DNA of 64,000 nucleotides from Azospirillum sp. RU38E. GTDB lineage: Bacteria > Pseudomonadota > Alphaproteobacteria > Azospirillales > Azospirillaceae. The notes below the pieces were generated by a model. That model was not told where the DNA came from, made no database searches, and saw only the letters and a program-made list of their open reading frames with translations. Both the position numbers and the translations under genes were made by a program. Below are positions 17,770-26,668 of this stretch, in pieces. Each line of letters starts with the position of its first letter. The stretch's first letter is position 1. The stretch covers positions 96,956 through 160,955 of the forward strand of contig NZ_FZOI01000014.1 of the NCBI RefSeq assembly GCF_900188385.1, read 5' to 3'.

Positions 17770-18069
17770 TCAGCCCTGGCGGGCTGCCTGCAATTCCGCC
17801 ACCAGGGCTTCCAGCTTGGCCACGCGTTCTTCCAACGGAGCGGCGGCAGCCAGCTTCTCCTCCAGTTCCTCCTGGCGGGCGCGGGCCTCCGCCGCCATGG
17901 TCTTGGCGGCCTCGAACTCTTCGCGGGAAACGACATCCATCTGTGACAGGATGCGTTCGAACTGCTGGCGGAACTGCGCCTCCACCTCCGCGCGGATGCC
18001 CGACAGGGCGCCGACGGCGCCGCTGGCCACACGGGCCAGGTCATCCAACAGCTTGTTCTCGATCTGCAT
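17770..18069 (-). CDS. ubiK: Accessory factor UbiK family (BMFP) protein
   Basis: A 99-residue membrane-fusogenic-type protein. The N-terminal half is an amphipathic region with NKLLDDLARVASGAVGALSGIRAEVE and the C-terminal half a coiled coil (about residues 60-95, AAPLEERVAKLEALVAELQ). UbiK assists the ubiquinone biosynthesis complex in gammaproteobacteria; homologues are common next to lgt in alphaproteobacteria. It is divergent from lgt with a shared promoter region and ends at its own terminator. Confidence 0.82.
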   Translation of the reverse strand: MQIENKLLDDLARVASGAVGALSGIRAEVEAQFRQQFERILSQMDVVSREEFEAAKTMAAEARARQEELEEKLAAAAPLEERVAKLEALVAELQAARQG

Positions 18070-18280
18070 GGGTTGATACCCCTTTCAAAAGCGGGCGGCA
18101 TTATGGTGACGACATCGGGCTCTGTCCATGGCGTTAGCCGCAAGCGCGCCCCGCTTGCCCCGCCTGTCAAGACACACCTATATAGGCCGCGACAGTGGAC
18201 ACGCCGCAACGGCGCGCCTACCCCTTCATCTGGTGATCGGCGGACCTGCCGACCAGATGCCAACCGCGACGACGGTGCCG

Positions 18281-19111
18281 ATGATGCTTGCCATCCCCTT
18301 TCCCGCCTTCGATCCCGTGGCTTTGTCCCTGGGGCCCGTTTCGATAAAATGGTACGGGCTGGCCTATGCCGTCGGCATTGCCTTCGCGCTCTGGTACACG
18401 ATGCGGCTGGCCCGCAATACCGGCCTGCGGCCGACTCCGGATGATTTGTCGGATTTTCTGATCTGGGCGGCCGGCGGCATCCTGATCGGCGGCCGGCTGG
18501 GCAGTGTCATCTTTTACAATCTGGAAGCCTATATCGCCGATCCGCTGGAAATTCTCCGTGTGTGGCACGGCGGCATGTCCTTCCATGGCGGTCTCAGCGG
18601 GGTGATCGTCGCCATGCTGATCTTCTCCTGGCGGCGGGGTTTCTCCCCCTTCGCGCTGGGCGATCTGGTGGCCTGCGCCGCCCCGGTGGGGCTGCTGCTG
18701 GGCCGGCTGGCCAATTTCGTCAATGGGGAGCTGTGGGGTCGTCCGGCGGATGTGCCCTGGGCCATGATCTTCCCCACTGGCGGCGACATTCCGCGCCATC
18801 CCAGCCAGCTTTATCAGGCCGGGCTGGAAGGTATTGTCCTGTTCATCGTGATGTTCCTTCTGGTGCGCAATCAGGCGCTGCGTGCCCGCACCGGTACCCT
18901 GTCCGGCTGTTTCCTGATCGGTTACGCAATTGCCCGTATCGTGGGTGAGTTCTTCCGCCAACCCGACGCCCAGGTCGGATTCCTGGCCTTTGGCACCACC
19001 ATGGGGCAAATCCTTTCCGTGCCGATGCTGCTGGCTGGCCTGTGGATGGTGCTGCGGGCCCCGTTCGGTACGCCCGTGCCGGCCCCGGTGGTGCAGGAAA
19101 AGGCACCGTGA
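18281..19111 (+). CDS. lgt: Prolipoprotein diacylglyceryl transferase
   Basis: About 276 residues with seven membrane segments. Lgt transfers diacylglycerol from phosphatidylglycerol to the lipobox Cys of prolipoproteins at the inner membrane. Visible signatures are IKWYGLAYAVGI near the start, MSFHGGLSGV with the essential His, and GRLANFVNGELWGRP. ATG 18281 gives the common MLAIPFPAFDPV start; ATG 18257 in the same frame is an alternative, and neither has a strong ribosome site. The stop overlaps the next start (GTGA), coupling it to midA. Confidence 0.92.
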   Translation: MMLAIPFPAFDPVALSLGPVSIKWYGLAYAVGIAFALWYTMRLARNTGLRPTPDDLSDFLIWAAGGILIGGRLGSVIFYNLEAYIADPLEILRVWHGGMSFHGGLSGVIVAMLIFSWRRGFSPFALGDLVACAAPVGLLLGRLANFVNGELWGRPADVPWAMIFPTGGDIPRHPSQLYQAGLEGIVLFIVMFLLVRNQALRARTGTLSGCFLIGYAIARIVGEFFRQPDAQVGFLAFGTTMGQILSVPMLLAGLWMVLRAPFGTPVPAPVVQEKAP

Positions 19112-20211
19112 CCAGCGCGCTGCTGCCCCTGCTGACCCGGCGCATCGCGCTGGGCGGGCCGATCAGCGTCGCCAGCTTTATGGCTGAGGCGTTGGGCCAT
19201 CCAGAGCATGGCTATTACATCACCCGCGACCCGCTGGGCAGCGCGGGGGACTTCACCACCGCCCCGGAAATCAGCCAGATGTTCGGGGAGATGGTGGGCG
19301 TCTGGCTGGCCGATTGCTGGCTGCGGCTGGGCAGCCCCGATCCTGTGACCCTGGTGGAGCTGGGGCCGGGGCGCGGTACCCTGATGGCCGATGCGCTGCG
19401 GGCCACCCGCCGGGTGCCGGGCTTCCATGCCGCCCTGCGGCTGGCCCTGGTGGAAACCAGCCCCACCCTGCGCGCCCGACAGGCCGCCATTCTGGGGGAT
19501 TATTCCCCGCAATGGCATGACAGTCTGGCCGATGTGCCGGCCGGGCCGATGCTGCTGGTCGCCAACGAATTTTTCGACGCCCTGCCCATCCGCCAGTTTG
19601 TGCGCGGCCCACGCGGCTGGGCCGAACGCAAGGTCGGACTGGATGAGGGCGGCGGCCTCTGCTTCATGCTGGAACCGGCACCGGCAGCCGCCGCCCTGCA
19701 CCCGGTCTTCGCCGATCCGCGCATTCCAGCCGGAGCGGTGGCGGAACTCTGCCCTGCCGGGATCGGTATCGCACGGGAGATCGGCCAGCGGCTGGCCGAA
19801 GCACCCGGTGCCGCCCTGCTGGTTGACTATGGCTATGCCGGCCCCGCCATCGGCGATACGCTGCAGGCCCTGCGGGCCCATCGCATGGTGCCGGTGCTGG
19901 ATGATCCCGGTCTGGCAGACCTGACGGCGCACGTCGATTTCACCGCCCTGGCCCAGGCGGCCCAGCAGCGGGGGGCAGAGGCCCATCCCGGCCCCGGCCG
20001 CACCATCGATCAGGGGGATTTGTTGCGGGCCTTGGGGATTGAGGCACGCGCTGCCGCCCTTTCCCGCCAGGCCAGCCCCCAACAGGCCGCCGATATTGCC
20101 GCCGCCCTGACCCGCCTGACGGGGCCGGGGCAGATGGGGCGGCTGTTCAAGACCATCGCCCTGACCAGCCCCGGTTTCGGCCCCCCGGCCGGCTTTGCCC
20201 CCCATCCCTGA
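19108..20211 (+). CDS. MidA/NDUFAF7-family SAM-dependent methyltransferase
   Basis: A 367-residue member of the family that, in mitochondria (NDUFAF7), dimethylates an arginine of the complex I subunit NDUFS2. The N-terminal part has GHPEHGYYITRDPLGSAGDF; the SAM-binding motif is LVELGPGRGTLMAD and the family's ANEFFDALPIRQF follows. The start is GTG 19108, overlapping the lgt stop by four bases, with AGGAAAAGG upstream; the open frame continues upstream inside lgt but is not used. pgeF follows 18 bases after the stop. Confidence 0.88.
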   Translation: MTSALLPLLTRRIALGGPISVASFMAEALGHPEHGYYITRDPLGSAGDFTTAPEISQMFGEMVGVWLADCWLRLGSPDPVTLVELGPGRGTLMADALRATRRVPGFHAALRLALVETSPTLRARQAAILGDYSPQWHDSLADVPAGPMLLVANEFFDALPIRQFVRGPRGWAERKVGLDEGGGLCFMLEPAPAAAALHPVFADPRIPAGAVAELCPAGIGIAREIGQRLAEAPGAALLVDYGYAGPAIGDTLQALRAHRMVPVLDDPGLADLTAHVDFTALAQAAQQRGAEAHPGPGRTIDQGDLLRALGIEARAAALSRQASPQQAADIAAALTRLTGPGQMGRLFKTIALTSPGFGPPAGFAPHP

Positions 20212-20228
20212 TCGGGAAGGAGAACGAG

Positions 20229-20993
20229 ATGATCACCCTGCCCCTGCTGGTCGCCCTGCCCGGCATCCGCCATGGTTTCATGACCCGCGACGGCGGTGTC
20301 TCCACCGGTATCTATGCCGGGCTGAATTGCGGCCTGGGCTCCAACGATAATCCCGACCATGTGCGGGAGAACCGGGCCCGGGCGGTGCAGGCGCTGGGCC
20401 TGCCGCCCGACGCGCTGGTGACCGTGCATCAGGTGCACAGCCCCGACGTCGCCACCGTCACCGCCCCTTGGTCACCGGCTGACGCACCGCGCGCCGATGC
20501 CATGGTGACCGACCGGCCCGGTATCGCGCTGGGCATTCTGACGGCCGATTGCGTGCCGGTGCTGTTCTGCGACGCAGAGGCCGGTGTCATCGGTGCCGCC
20601 CATGCCGGCTGGAAGGGGGCGGCGGGTGGCGTGCTGTCGGCAACCGTCGCCACCATGACCGGGCTGGGCGCCGATCCAACCCGCATCCGCGCCGCCGTCG
20701 GACCGCATATCGCCTGGGACAGTTACGAGGTGGGGCCGGAATTCCGTGACCGGTTCCTGGCCATGACCGCCGACAATGCAAAGCTGTTCAAGCCCAGCCG
20801 GCGCGAAAGCCACTGGATGTTCGATCTGGCGGGCTATGTCGATGACCGGCTGCGGGCCGCCGGCATCAGCCGCATTGCCCATGCCGGCCAGGATACGGTG
20901 ACCCAGGAGGACCGCTTCTTCTCCTATCGCCGCACCACCCTGCGCGGGGAGCCGGATTATGGGCGGGGCATTTCCCTGATCGCGCTGGGTTGA
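20229..20993 (+). CDS. pgeF: Peptidoglycan editing factor PgeF (YfiH, multicopper-oxidase-like)
   Basis: A 254-residue protein once annotated as polyphenol oxidase (laccase domain). The metal-site motifs are all present: TVHQVHS, LTADCVPVLFCD and AAHAGWKGAAGG. In E. coli PgeF removes wrongly incorporated L-Ser-containing muropeptide precursors. The ATG has a strong GGGAAGGAG ribosome site. Last gene of the lgt-midA-pgeF operon, an arrangement typical of Rhodospirillales. Confidence 0.9.
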   Translation: MITLPLLVALPGIRHGFMTRDGGVSTGIYAGLNCGLGSNDNPDHVRENRARAVQALGLPPDALVTVHQVHSPDVATVTAPWSPADAPRADAMVTDRPGIALGILTADCVPVLFCDAEAGVIGAAHAGWKGAAGGVLSATVATMTGLGADPTRIRAAVGPHIAWDSYEVGPEFRDRFLAMTADNAKLFKPSRRESHWMFDLAGYVDDRLRAAGISRIAHAGQDTVTQEDRFFSYRRTTLRGEPDYGRGISLIALG

Positions 20994-21081
20994 GCCACCG
21001 TTGCAGTTTGCAAAGACGATTGCAGAGTCGGTACAAATTCGATGTATCTCGTACCAAAAATGCCACAGCTGCAAAAAATCA

Positions 21082-21094
21082 GGCAAAATTTGCC
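21082..21094. promoter_or_regulatory. 13-bp dyad in the region upstream of fliF
   Basis: GGCAAA-A-TTTGCC is perfectly symmetric. It lies in the 210-base AT-richer gap between pgeF and fliF, about 110 bases before fliF. It could be an operator for flagellar expression or a weak terminator of the pgeF operon. No convincing sigma-54 promoter was found in this gap. Confidence 0.3.
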
Positions 21095-21203
21095 CACTTG
21101 ATTAACCCGACATTCACAGGTGCCGTGCGATCCTGCTCGAAATTACAGCTAATCCCTTGTAGAGTCTGGCCTACGATCCTTGCCTGACAGGAGCGCGGTT
21201 CCC

Positions 21204-22859
21204 GTGGAGTCGTTTCTGCAAACATTGCGGGGTCTCGGCCCTGCGCGTCTGGCCGGGATCGGCGCCGCCGTTCTGTTGACGATCGGCGCCATCATCTATT
21301 TCGCCGGCTCCTGGTCCACTCCGACCATGTCGCTGCTGTACAGCGACCTGTCGCCGTCAGATGGCGGCGCGATCATCCAGCAGCTGGAAACGCAGAAAAT
21401 CCCCTATAAGGCCAGCGCGGACGGCACCCGGATTGAGGTGCAGGCCGATCAGGTCGGCCGGCTGCGCATGACACTGGCACAGCAGGGCCTGCCCAGCGGC
21501 GGCAATGTCGGGAATGAGATTTTCAACCAGCCCGAAGGGCTGGGCACCACCGCCTTCATGCAGAATGTGCAGCAGCTGCGCGCCAAGGAAGGGGAGCTGG
21601 TCCGCTCCATCCAGACCCTGCAGCCGGTGATGAATGCGCGCGTGCATCTGGTGTTGCCCAAGCGGGAACTGTTCGCCCGGCAGGCCCAGACGCCGACCGC
21701 CGGCGTGGTGCTGAAACTGCGCCCCGGCACCCAGCTTTCTAAGGATCAGGTGCTGGCCATCCAGACCCTGGTGGCGGCCGCCGTGCCGCAGATGGACCCG
21801 TCGAACGTTTCCATCATCGATGACAAGGGCAAGCTGCTGTCGCGCAGCGCCAAGGCGAACACGCCGGAGGCCATGGCCGCCTCGGCGGAAGAACGCCGGC
21901 TGGCGCGCGAACAGGAACTGACCGCCACCATCGAGGAATTGCTGGGCCGGTCCGTCGGGCATGGCAAGGTGCAGGCCCGGGTGTCGGTGGAGATGGATTT
22001 CGACCGCATCACCACCAACAGCGAGGTTTATGACCCTGATGGTCAGGTGGTGCGTGGCACCCAGTCCGTCTCGGAAAATTCTGAAAGCCAGAACAAGGAT
22101 GGTGTCGATCCGGTGACGGTGGCCGCCAACCTGCCCAATGGTGATGCCGCGAGCAATGCCGCCGGCGGTTCCTCGGAAAAGAAGAACCGGACGGAGGAAA
22201 CCACCAATTACGAAATCAGCAAGACCACCAAGGTGCATGAGCGGGAGACGGGGCTGGTGCGCCGCCTCTCGGTCGCCGTGCTGGTGGATGGCAATTATAC
22301 CACGGCAGAAGATGGCACCAAGACCTATCAGCCGCGCAGCGAGGCGGAACTGGCGCAATTACAGCGGCTGGTCCAGTCGGCCGTCGGTGTCGATCCAGCC
22401 CGCGGCGACATGGTCGAGGTGGTGAACATGCAGTTCGCCCGGCCGGATGACGAGCTGGCGGGCCTGAACGAGACCATTCTGGGCATCCCGAAGGAAGATG
22501 TGCTGCGCATCGCCGAGATGCTGATCATGGCCATCGTTGCCATCCTGGTGATCCTGCTGGTGATCAAGCCGATGATCACCCGCGTGCTGGACCGCACACC
22601 GCAGCTGGAGGAAGAGCCTGACCTGCTGTCGGATGGCAGCGGCGTACCGCAACTGGCCGGCCCCGGTGGCGGGGCCTTGGCCCGCGAACTGGCGATGGAG
22701 GCCGCCCAGGCCAACGAGGAACTGGAGCAGATGATCGACATCAACCGCGTCGATGGCCGGGTGCGCGCCTCTTCCCTGCGCAAGGTGGGGGAGATCGTGG
22801 AAAAGCACCCGGAAGAGGCGGTATCGATCATCCGCAACTGGCTCTACCAAGAAAGCTGA
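21204..22859 (+). CDS. fliF: Flagellar MS-ring protein FliF
   Basis: A 551-residue protein that forms the MS ring in the inner membrane and the platform for export and rotor assembly. Transmembrane helix 1 is at about residues 18-36 and helix 2 near residues 434-456. The YscJ/FliF domain includes EGLGTTAFMQNVQQLRAKEG and ARVHLVLPKRELF. The C-terminal end (HPEEAVSIIRNWLYQE) is the FliG-binding tail. GTG 21204 is preferred because CAGGAG lies 10 bases upstream; TTG 21180 is the alternative. fliH, not fliG, follows 18 bases downstream. Confidence 0.93.
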   Translation: MESFLQTLRGLGPARLAGIGAAVLLTIGAIIYFAGSWSTPTMSLLYSDLSPSDGGAIIQQLETQKIPYKASADGTRIEVQADQVGRLRMTLAQQGLPSGGNVGNEIFNQPEGLGTTAFMQNVQQLRAKEGELVRSIQTLQPVMNARVHLVLPKRELFARQAQTPTAGVVLKLRPGTQLSKDQVLAIQTLVAAAVPQMDPSNVSIIDDKGKLLSRSAKANTPEAMAASAEERRLAREQELTATIEELLGRSVGHGKVQARVSVEMDFDRITTNSEVYDPDGQVVRGTQSVSENSESQNKDGVDPVTVAANLPNGDAASNAAGGSSEKKNRTEETTNYEISKTTKVHERETGLVRRLSVAVLVDGNYTTAEDGTKTYQPRSEAELAQLQRLVQSAVGVDPARGDMVEVVNMQFARPDDELAGLNETILGIPKEDVLRIAEMLIMAIVAILVILLVIKPMITRVLDRTPQLEEEPDLLSDGSGVPQLAGPGGGALARELAMEAAQANEELEQMIDINRVDGRVRASSLRKVGEIVEKHPEEAVSIIRNWLYQES

Positions 22860-22877
22860 GGCGGATAGAACCAGCCC

Positions 22878-23588
22878 ATGGCAACGATCAAAAAATTCGT
22901 CTTCGATCAGGATTTCGACGAAGGGGCGGCCCCCATGTTGGCAGCACCCGAGCCGGAACCAGAGCCGGAGCTGCCCCCCGCCCCGCCGCCACCTCCCCCG
23001 CCCCCCACCTTTTCGGTGGAGGAGCTGCAGGCACAAGTGCGGATGGCGCGGGAGCAGGCGCGGGCGGCCGCCCTGCAGGAAGGCCGCGTCCAGGGAATGC
23101 AGGAGGCGGAAACCGCCGCCCAGCAGGAATTGTCGGCAGCCTTGCGGGGGGTTGAATCTGCCCTTGGCCAGCTGCTGGGGGTGCAGAACCAGGAAACGGC
23201 GCTACGGCGTCAGAATACCAGCAGGCTGGTCCTGGCCATCATCCGCAAGCTGTGGCCCGGTCTGGTGGCGCGCGATGGGCTGGCAGAGATCGAAACAGTC
23301 ATCGCCAGTTTTCTGGAAGAGCTGGCGGAAGAACCGAAACTGGTGTTCCGCGTCCATGAACGCTGGTTTGAGGAGCTGCGCGGCAAGATCGGTGATATGG
23401 CCCTACGGCACGGTTTTGCCGGGCAGGTCACCGTGCTGGCAGACCCGAAACTGCATGAGATGGATGTGAAGGCCGACTGGACCGCCGGCGGGGCGGAGCG
23501 GGATGTGAATGGCCTTTGGGCAGAAATCGAGCGGATTGCCGGGGACGGGCTGCGGCAGATGCCGGGCGGCCCGGCCCAGGCGGCCTGA
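22878..23588 (+). CDS. fliH: Flagellar export apparatus protein FliH
   Basis: A 236-residue regulator of the export ATPase FliI. It starts with KKFVFDQDFDE, the short N-terminal motif typical of alphaproteobacterial FliH, then a Pro/Glu-rich linker (about residues 28-50), a long helical region rich in Ala, Arg and Glu, and a C-terminal domain with EEPKLVFRVHERW and VTVLADPKL. It binds the export gate and FliN at the cytoplasmic face. No fliI gene is in the window. Confidence 0.85.
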   Translation: MATIKKFVFDQDFDEGAAPMLAAPEPEPEPELPPAPPPPPPPPTFSVEELQAQVRMAREQARAAALQEGRVQGMQEAETAAQQELSAALRGVESALGQLLGVQNQETALRRQNTSRLVLAIIRKLWPGLVARDGLAEIETVIASFLEELAEEPKLVFRVHERWFEELRGKIGDMALRHGFAGQVTVLADPKLHEMDVKADWTAGGAERDVNGLWAEIERIAGDGLRQMPGGPAQAA

Positions 23589-23602
23589 GCGGATAGAAAA
23601 AA

Positions 23603-23618
23603 GCGTTACCGGTAACGC
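23603..23618. promoter_or_regulatory. 16-bp perfect palindrome before fliN
   Basis: GCGTTACC-GGTAACGC lies 21 bases before the fliN start. The half-site GGTAACG is the same heptamer found in the palindrome at 1221-1239, but in the opposite arrangement. It may be an operator or an mRNA hairpin controlling fliN translation. Confidence 0.35.
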
Positions 23619-23638
23619 CGGAACAAATTGGGATCAAG

Positions 23639-23971
23639 ATGGCGGCAAAAGACGATATGAGCCTGAACGAGTTCGACGGCAATCGCGGCAATGGCGGCGG
23701 CGGCGAACTGGAGGCATTGCCCGTCGTCAAGGATCTGGAATCCGTCTACGACATTCCGGTGCAGATTTCCGCCGTGCTGGGCAAGACCAACATGCAGGTC
23801 AGCACCCTGATGCGGCTGAACAAGGGGGCCGTGGTGGAACTGGACCGCAAGGTCGGTGAAGCCATTGATATCTATGTGAATAATCGGCTGGTTGCCCGTG
23901 GCGAAGTGGTGGTGGTGGAAGACCGGCTGGGCGTCACCATGACCGAAATCATCAAGACGGACCGGTCATGA
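23639..23971 (+). CDS. fliN: Flagellar motor switch protein FliN
   Basis: A 110-residue C-ring component. After a Gly/Asn-rich N-terminus of about 25 residues, the SpoA domain is clear: YDIPVQISAVLGKTNMQVS, LMRLNKGAVVELDRKVGE, IYVNNRLVARGEVVVVEDR and VTMTEII. It works with FliM and FliG to switch rotation and helps bind FliH. Its stop overlaps the MotA-like start by four bases (ATGA). Confidence 0.93.
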   Translation: MAAKDDMSLNEFDGNRGNGGGGELEALPVVKDLESVYDIPVQISAVLGKTNMQVSTLMRLNKGAVVELDRKVGEAIDIYVNNRLVARGEVVVVEDRLGVTMTEIIKTDRS

Positions 23972-24858
23972 GCGACCGCAGCGCCGCCCAACCACGCGCC
24001 GGGGCCCCGGCCCCCGCCAGCAGCCCGCCGGCGGCGGATGCTGGTGCGCGCCCGGCCCGGCCGCCGGCCTTGCCGCGCCTGCGCCGACGGCTGGATCTGG
24101 CCACCATCCTGGGTCTGGGGGCGGCCCTGCTGCTGATTATCGGCGCGCTGGCCCTGGGCGGCGGTGCCGGTGCCTTTTTCGATCTGGCCTCCGTGCTGAT
24201 CGTGCTGGGGGGAACGGCGGCGGTCACCACCATCTCCTTCTCCGTGCCCGACATGCGGGCGGCGGCCCGCGCCATCGGCCGCACCATGGTGGCCAGCACG
24301 CCCGATGTGGCCTCGGCTGCCCGCACGGCCTTGTCGCTGGCCGATCATGCGCGGCGTAACGGTCCCCTGTCGCTGCATCCGCTGGCAGCGGCGACAAAGG
24401 GTTGGCCGGTGCTGCACCGGGCGGTGGAACTGATTGTCGATGGGCTGCCGGCCGATGATGCCGAACGCATCCTGCGCACGGAGATTGAGGCCAACATGGC
24501 CCGCGCCCGCACGGCGGCAGCCGTGCTGCGCCGCGCGGCAGAGGTGGCGCCGGCCATGGGGCTGATCGGCACGCTGGTGGGGCTGGTGCAGATGCTGGGT
24601 AACCTGTCCGATCCATCATCGGTGGGGCCGGCCATGGCGGTGGCACTGATCACCACCTTCTATGGTGCCATCCTGGGCAGCATGGTGCTATCCCCCCTGG
24701 CGGCCAAGATTGACCGCAATGCCGAACGCGAAGCCCTGGTGGATGGGCTTTATCTGCTCGCGGCGGGATCGGTGGCGCGGCAGGAAAATCCGCGCCGCCT
24801 GGAAATGCTGATCAATACGATGCTGCCGCCCGATCTTCGGATCAGCAGCTTCGACTGA
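23968..24858 (+). CDS. MotA/TolQ/ExbB-type proton channel protein in flagellar cluster
   Basis: A 296-residue membrane protein. After a Pro/Ala-rich cytoplasmic lead of about 40 residues there are two hydrophobic segments near residues 48-80, and two more around 190-245 that contain the MotA-type signature PAMGLIGTLVGLVQML. The large cytoplasmic loop lies between. MotA forms the stator that drives rotation, but no motB follows, so this copy may be a MotA paralogue kept with the switch and regulatory genes. It is coupled to fliN and followed 55 bases later by flbD. Confidence 0.85.
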   Translation: MSDRSAAQPRAGAPAPASSPPAADAGARPARPPALPRLRRRLDLATILGLGAALLLIIGALALGGGAGAFFDLASVLIVLGGTAAVTTISFSVPDMRAAARAIGRTMVASTPDVASAARTALSLADHARRNGPLSLHPLAAATKGWPVLHRAVELIVDGLPADDAERILRTEIEANMARARTAAAVLRRAAEVAPAMGLIGTLVGLVQMLGNLSDPSSVGPAMAVALITTFYGAILGSMVLSPLAAKIDRNAEREALVDGLYLLAAGSVARQENPRRLEMLINTMLPPDLRISSFD

Positions 24859-24913
24859 GTTTTATGTGTGACTGTTCGATTGGGCCGAACCGACCGGCAA
24901 GAGGGTAAGGACG

Positions 24914-26416
24914 ATGCGTCTACTGATCGTTGGAACGCTGGAAGGCTATATCAGTGCCGCCGGGAAGATCGCGCTGCAGAAGGGCGCGAAGGTGGCGCAT
25001 ACTGACAGCATCGATGGCGCCATGAACGCGCTGCGGGGCGGTCAGGGGGCCGATCTGGTGATGATCGACGTCAAGCTTGACGTCGGGATGCTGGTCGATC
25101 AGCTGAAGAATGAAAGGTTCGCCGTGCCGGTGGTGGCCTGCGGCGTGGGCACCGATGCCCAGGCCGCCGTCCGTGCCATCCGCGCCGGCGCCAAGGAATA
25201 TATCCCCCTGCCCCCGGATGCCAACCTGATCGCCGCCGTGCTGGAGGCGGTGGCGGAGGAAAGCCACGCTATTGTCAGCCGCGACCCCGCCATGGCCGCC
25301 GCGCTGGCCATGGCCGACCAGATCGCCCCGTCCGACGCCTCCGTGCTGATCACCGGTGAAAGCGGCACGGGTAAGGAGCTGATGGCCCGCTATCTGCACC
25401 GCAAGAGCCGGCGGGCCAATGCGCCCTTCGTCTCCGTCAATTGCGCGGCCATCCCGGAAAACCTGCTGGAATCCGAACTGTTCGGGCATGAAAAGGGCGC
25501 CTTCACCGGCGCCGTCGCTCGCCGTATCGGCAAGTTCGAGGAAGCCAATGGCGGCACCCTGCTGCTGGACGAAATCAGTGAAATGGATTTGCGCCTGCAG
25601 GCCAAGCTGCTGCGCGCCATTCAGGAACGGGTGATCGACCGGGTGGGCGGCAACCAGCCGGTGAAGGTCGATATCCGCATCCTGGCCACCTCCAACCGCG
25701 ACATGCTGTCGGAGGCCAAGGCCGGCCGGTTCCGCGAGGATCTTTATTTCCGCCTGAACGTGGTCAGCCTGAACCTGCCGCCACTGCGCGAACGGCCGGC
25801 CGATGTCGCCCTGCTGGCCCAGCATTTCGCCGCCAAATATTCCGAAGCCAACGGGCTGCCCCAGCGCAATGTCGGGGCCCAGGCCATGGCCATGCTGCAG
25901 GGCCATCATTGGCGCGGCAATGTGCGTGAGCTGGAAAACACCATGCACCGCGCGGTGCTGCTCTCCCGCGGGACGGAGATTGGGCCAGACGCCATTCTGC
26001 TGACAGGGGCCGAGCCCAGCTATACCGCCCCGGCGGCAGCCGCCCCGCCGGTGGCCCCGGCCGCGGCGCGTGCGGCCGCCAGCTATGGCAATGCCGGCGG
26101 CTACACCCCGCCGCCGGCCTATCAGCCCAGCCCCTATCAGCCGCAACCCGCTTATCAGCCGCCCCCAGCCCAACCAGCCCCGGTGATCCCCACCGGGGAA
26201 AGTGCCACCCGCACGCTGGTGGGCCGCACGGTGGCGGATGTGGAACGTGACCTGATCATCGATACCTTGAAACACACGCTGGGTAACCGTACCCATGCGG
26301 CCAATATCCTGGGCATCTCCATCCGCACCCTGCGCAACAAACTGAAGGAATATAGCGAAGGCGGCATCGCCGTGCCGCCGCCAGCCAGTGGCATGGAATC
26401 GGAAGCCCTTGGCTGA
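24914..26416 (+). CDS. flbD: Sigma-54-dependent flagellar regulator FlbD
   Basis: A 500-residue activator of late flagellar genes. The N-terminal receiver-like domain (about residues 1-120) lacks the acidic pair (LLIVGTLEG instead of VDDD) though an Asp remains in VMIDVKLD. The AAA+ domain has Walker A GESGTGKE, the sigma-54 contact loop GAFTGA (about 195-200), Walker B LLLDEISEMD and RGNVRELENTMHRA. A Pro/Gln/Tyr-rich linker (about 370-425) precedes the Fis-type HTH (NRTHAANILGISIRTLRNKL). In Caulobacter FlbD is controlled by FliX rather than by a kinase; no fliX is in the window. Confidence 0.93.
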   Translation: MRLLIVGTLEGYISAAGKIALQKGAKVAHTDSIDGAMNALRGGQGADLVMIDVKLDVGMLVDQLKNERFAVPVVACGVGTDAQAAVRAIRAGAKEYIPLPPDANLIAAVLEAVAEESHAIVSRDPAMAAALAMADQIAPSDASVLITGESGTGKELMARYLHRKSRRANAPFVSVNCAAIPENLLESELFGHEKGAFTGAVARRIGKFEEANGGTLLLDEISEMDLRLQAKLLRAIQERVIDRVGGNQPVKVDIRILATSNRDMLSEAKAGRFREDLYFRLNVVSLNLPPLRERPADVALLAQHFAAKYSEANGLPQRNVGAQAMAMLQGHHWRGNVRELENTMHRAVLLSRGTEIGPDAILLTGAEPSYTAPAAAAPPVAPAAARAAASYGNAGGYTPPPAYQPSPYQPQPAYQPPPAQPAPVIPTGESATRTLVGRTVADVERDLIIDTLKHTLGNRTHAANILGISIRTLRNKLKEYSEGGIAVPPPASGMESEALG

Positions 26417-26477
26417 ACCCTTGTTGAGAGGCCGTCTGAAAAGTTTTCCCTCTTTCTCGACATGTTAATGTTTTAAT

Positions 26478-26562
26478 CCCGTCACCCCGGCGAAGGCCGA
26501 GGTCCAGTTCGTAGAGCAAAGCGCTTGTGATTCTGGACCCCGGCCTTCGCCGGGGTGACGGG
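26478..26562. repeat. 85-bp inverted-repeat element (30-bp arms, one mismatch)
   Basis: Left arm 26478-26507 and right arm 26533-26562 are complementary over 30 bases except one position, around a 25-base loop. The core reads CACCCCGGCGAAGGCC. Elements of this look are scattered between genes in many alphaproteobacterial genomes. Flanking bases also show weaker symmetry (GTCTG near 26435 and CAGAC near 26618), so the unit may be larger. It fills the 252-base flbD-flhA gap. Confidence 0.75.
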
Positions 26563-26668
26563 AATGTTTAAAGATGAAACGTGTAAGACGTTGAGATAGC
26601 GTGAAACTTTCCGGACAGACACTAAGAGAATCGAATAAACCGTTGCCAAGCAGAATGATCGAACCGGC

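Noticed and set aside
21166..21184. Sigma-54-like promoter (TGGC ... TTGC) before fliF
   Set aside because: The GG and GC elements are two bases too far apart and the site would lie too close to the start codon.
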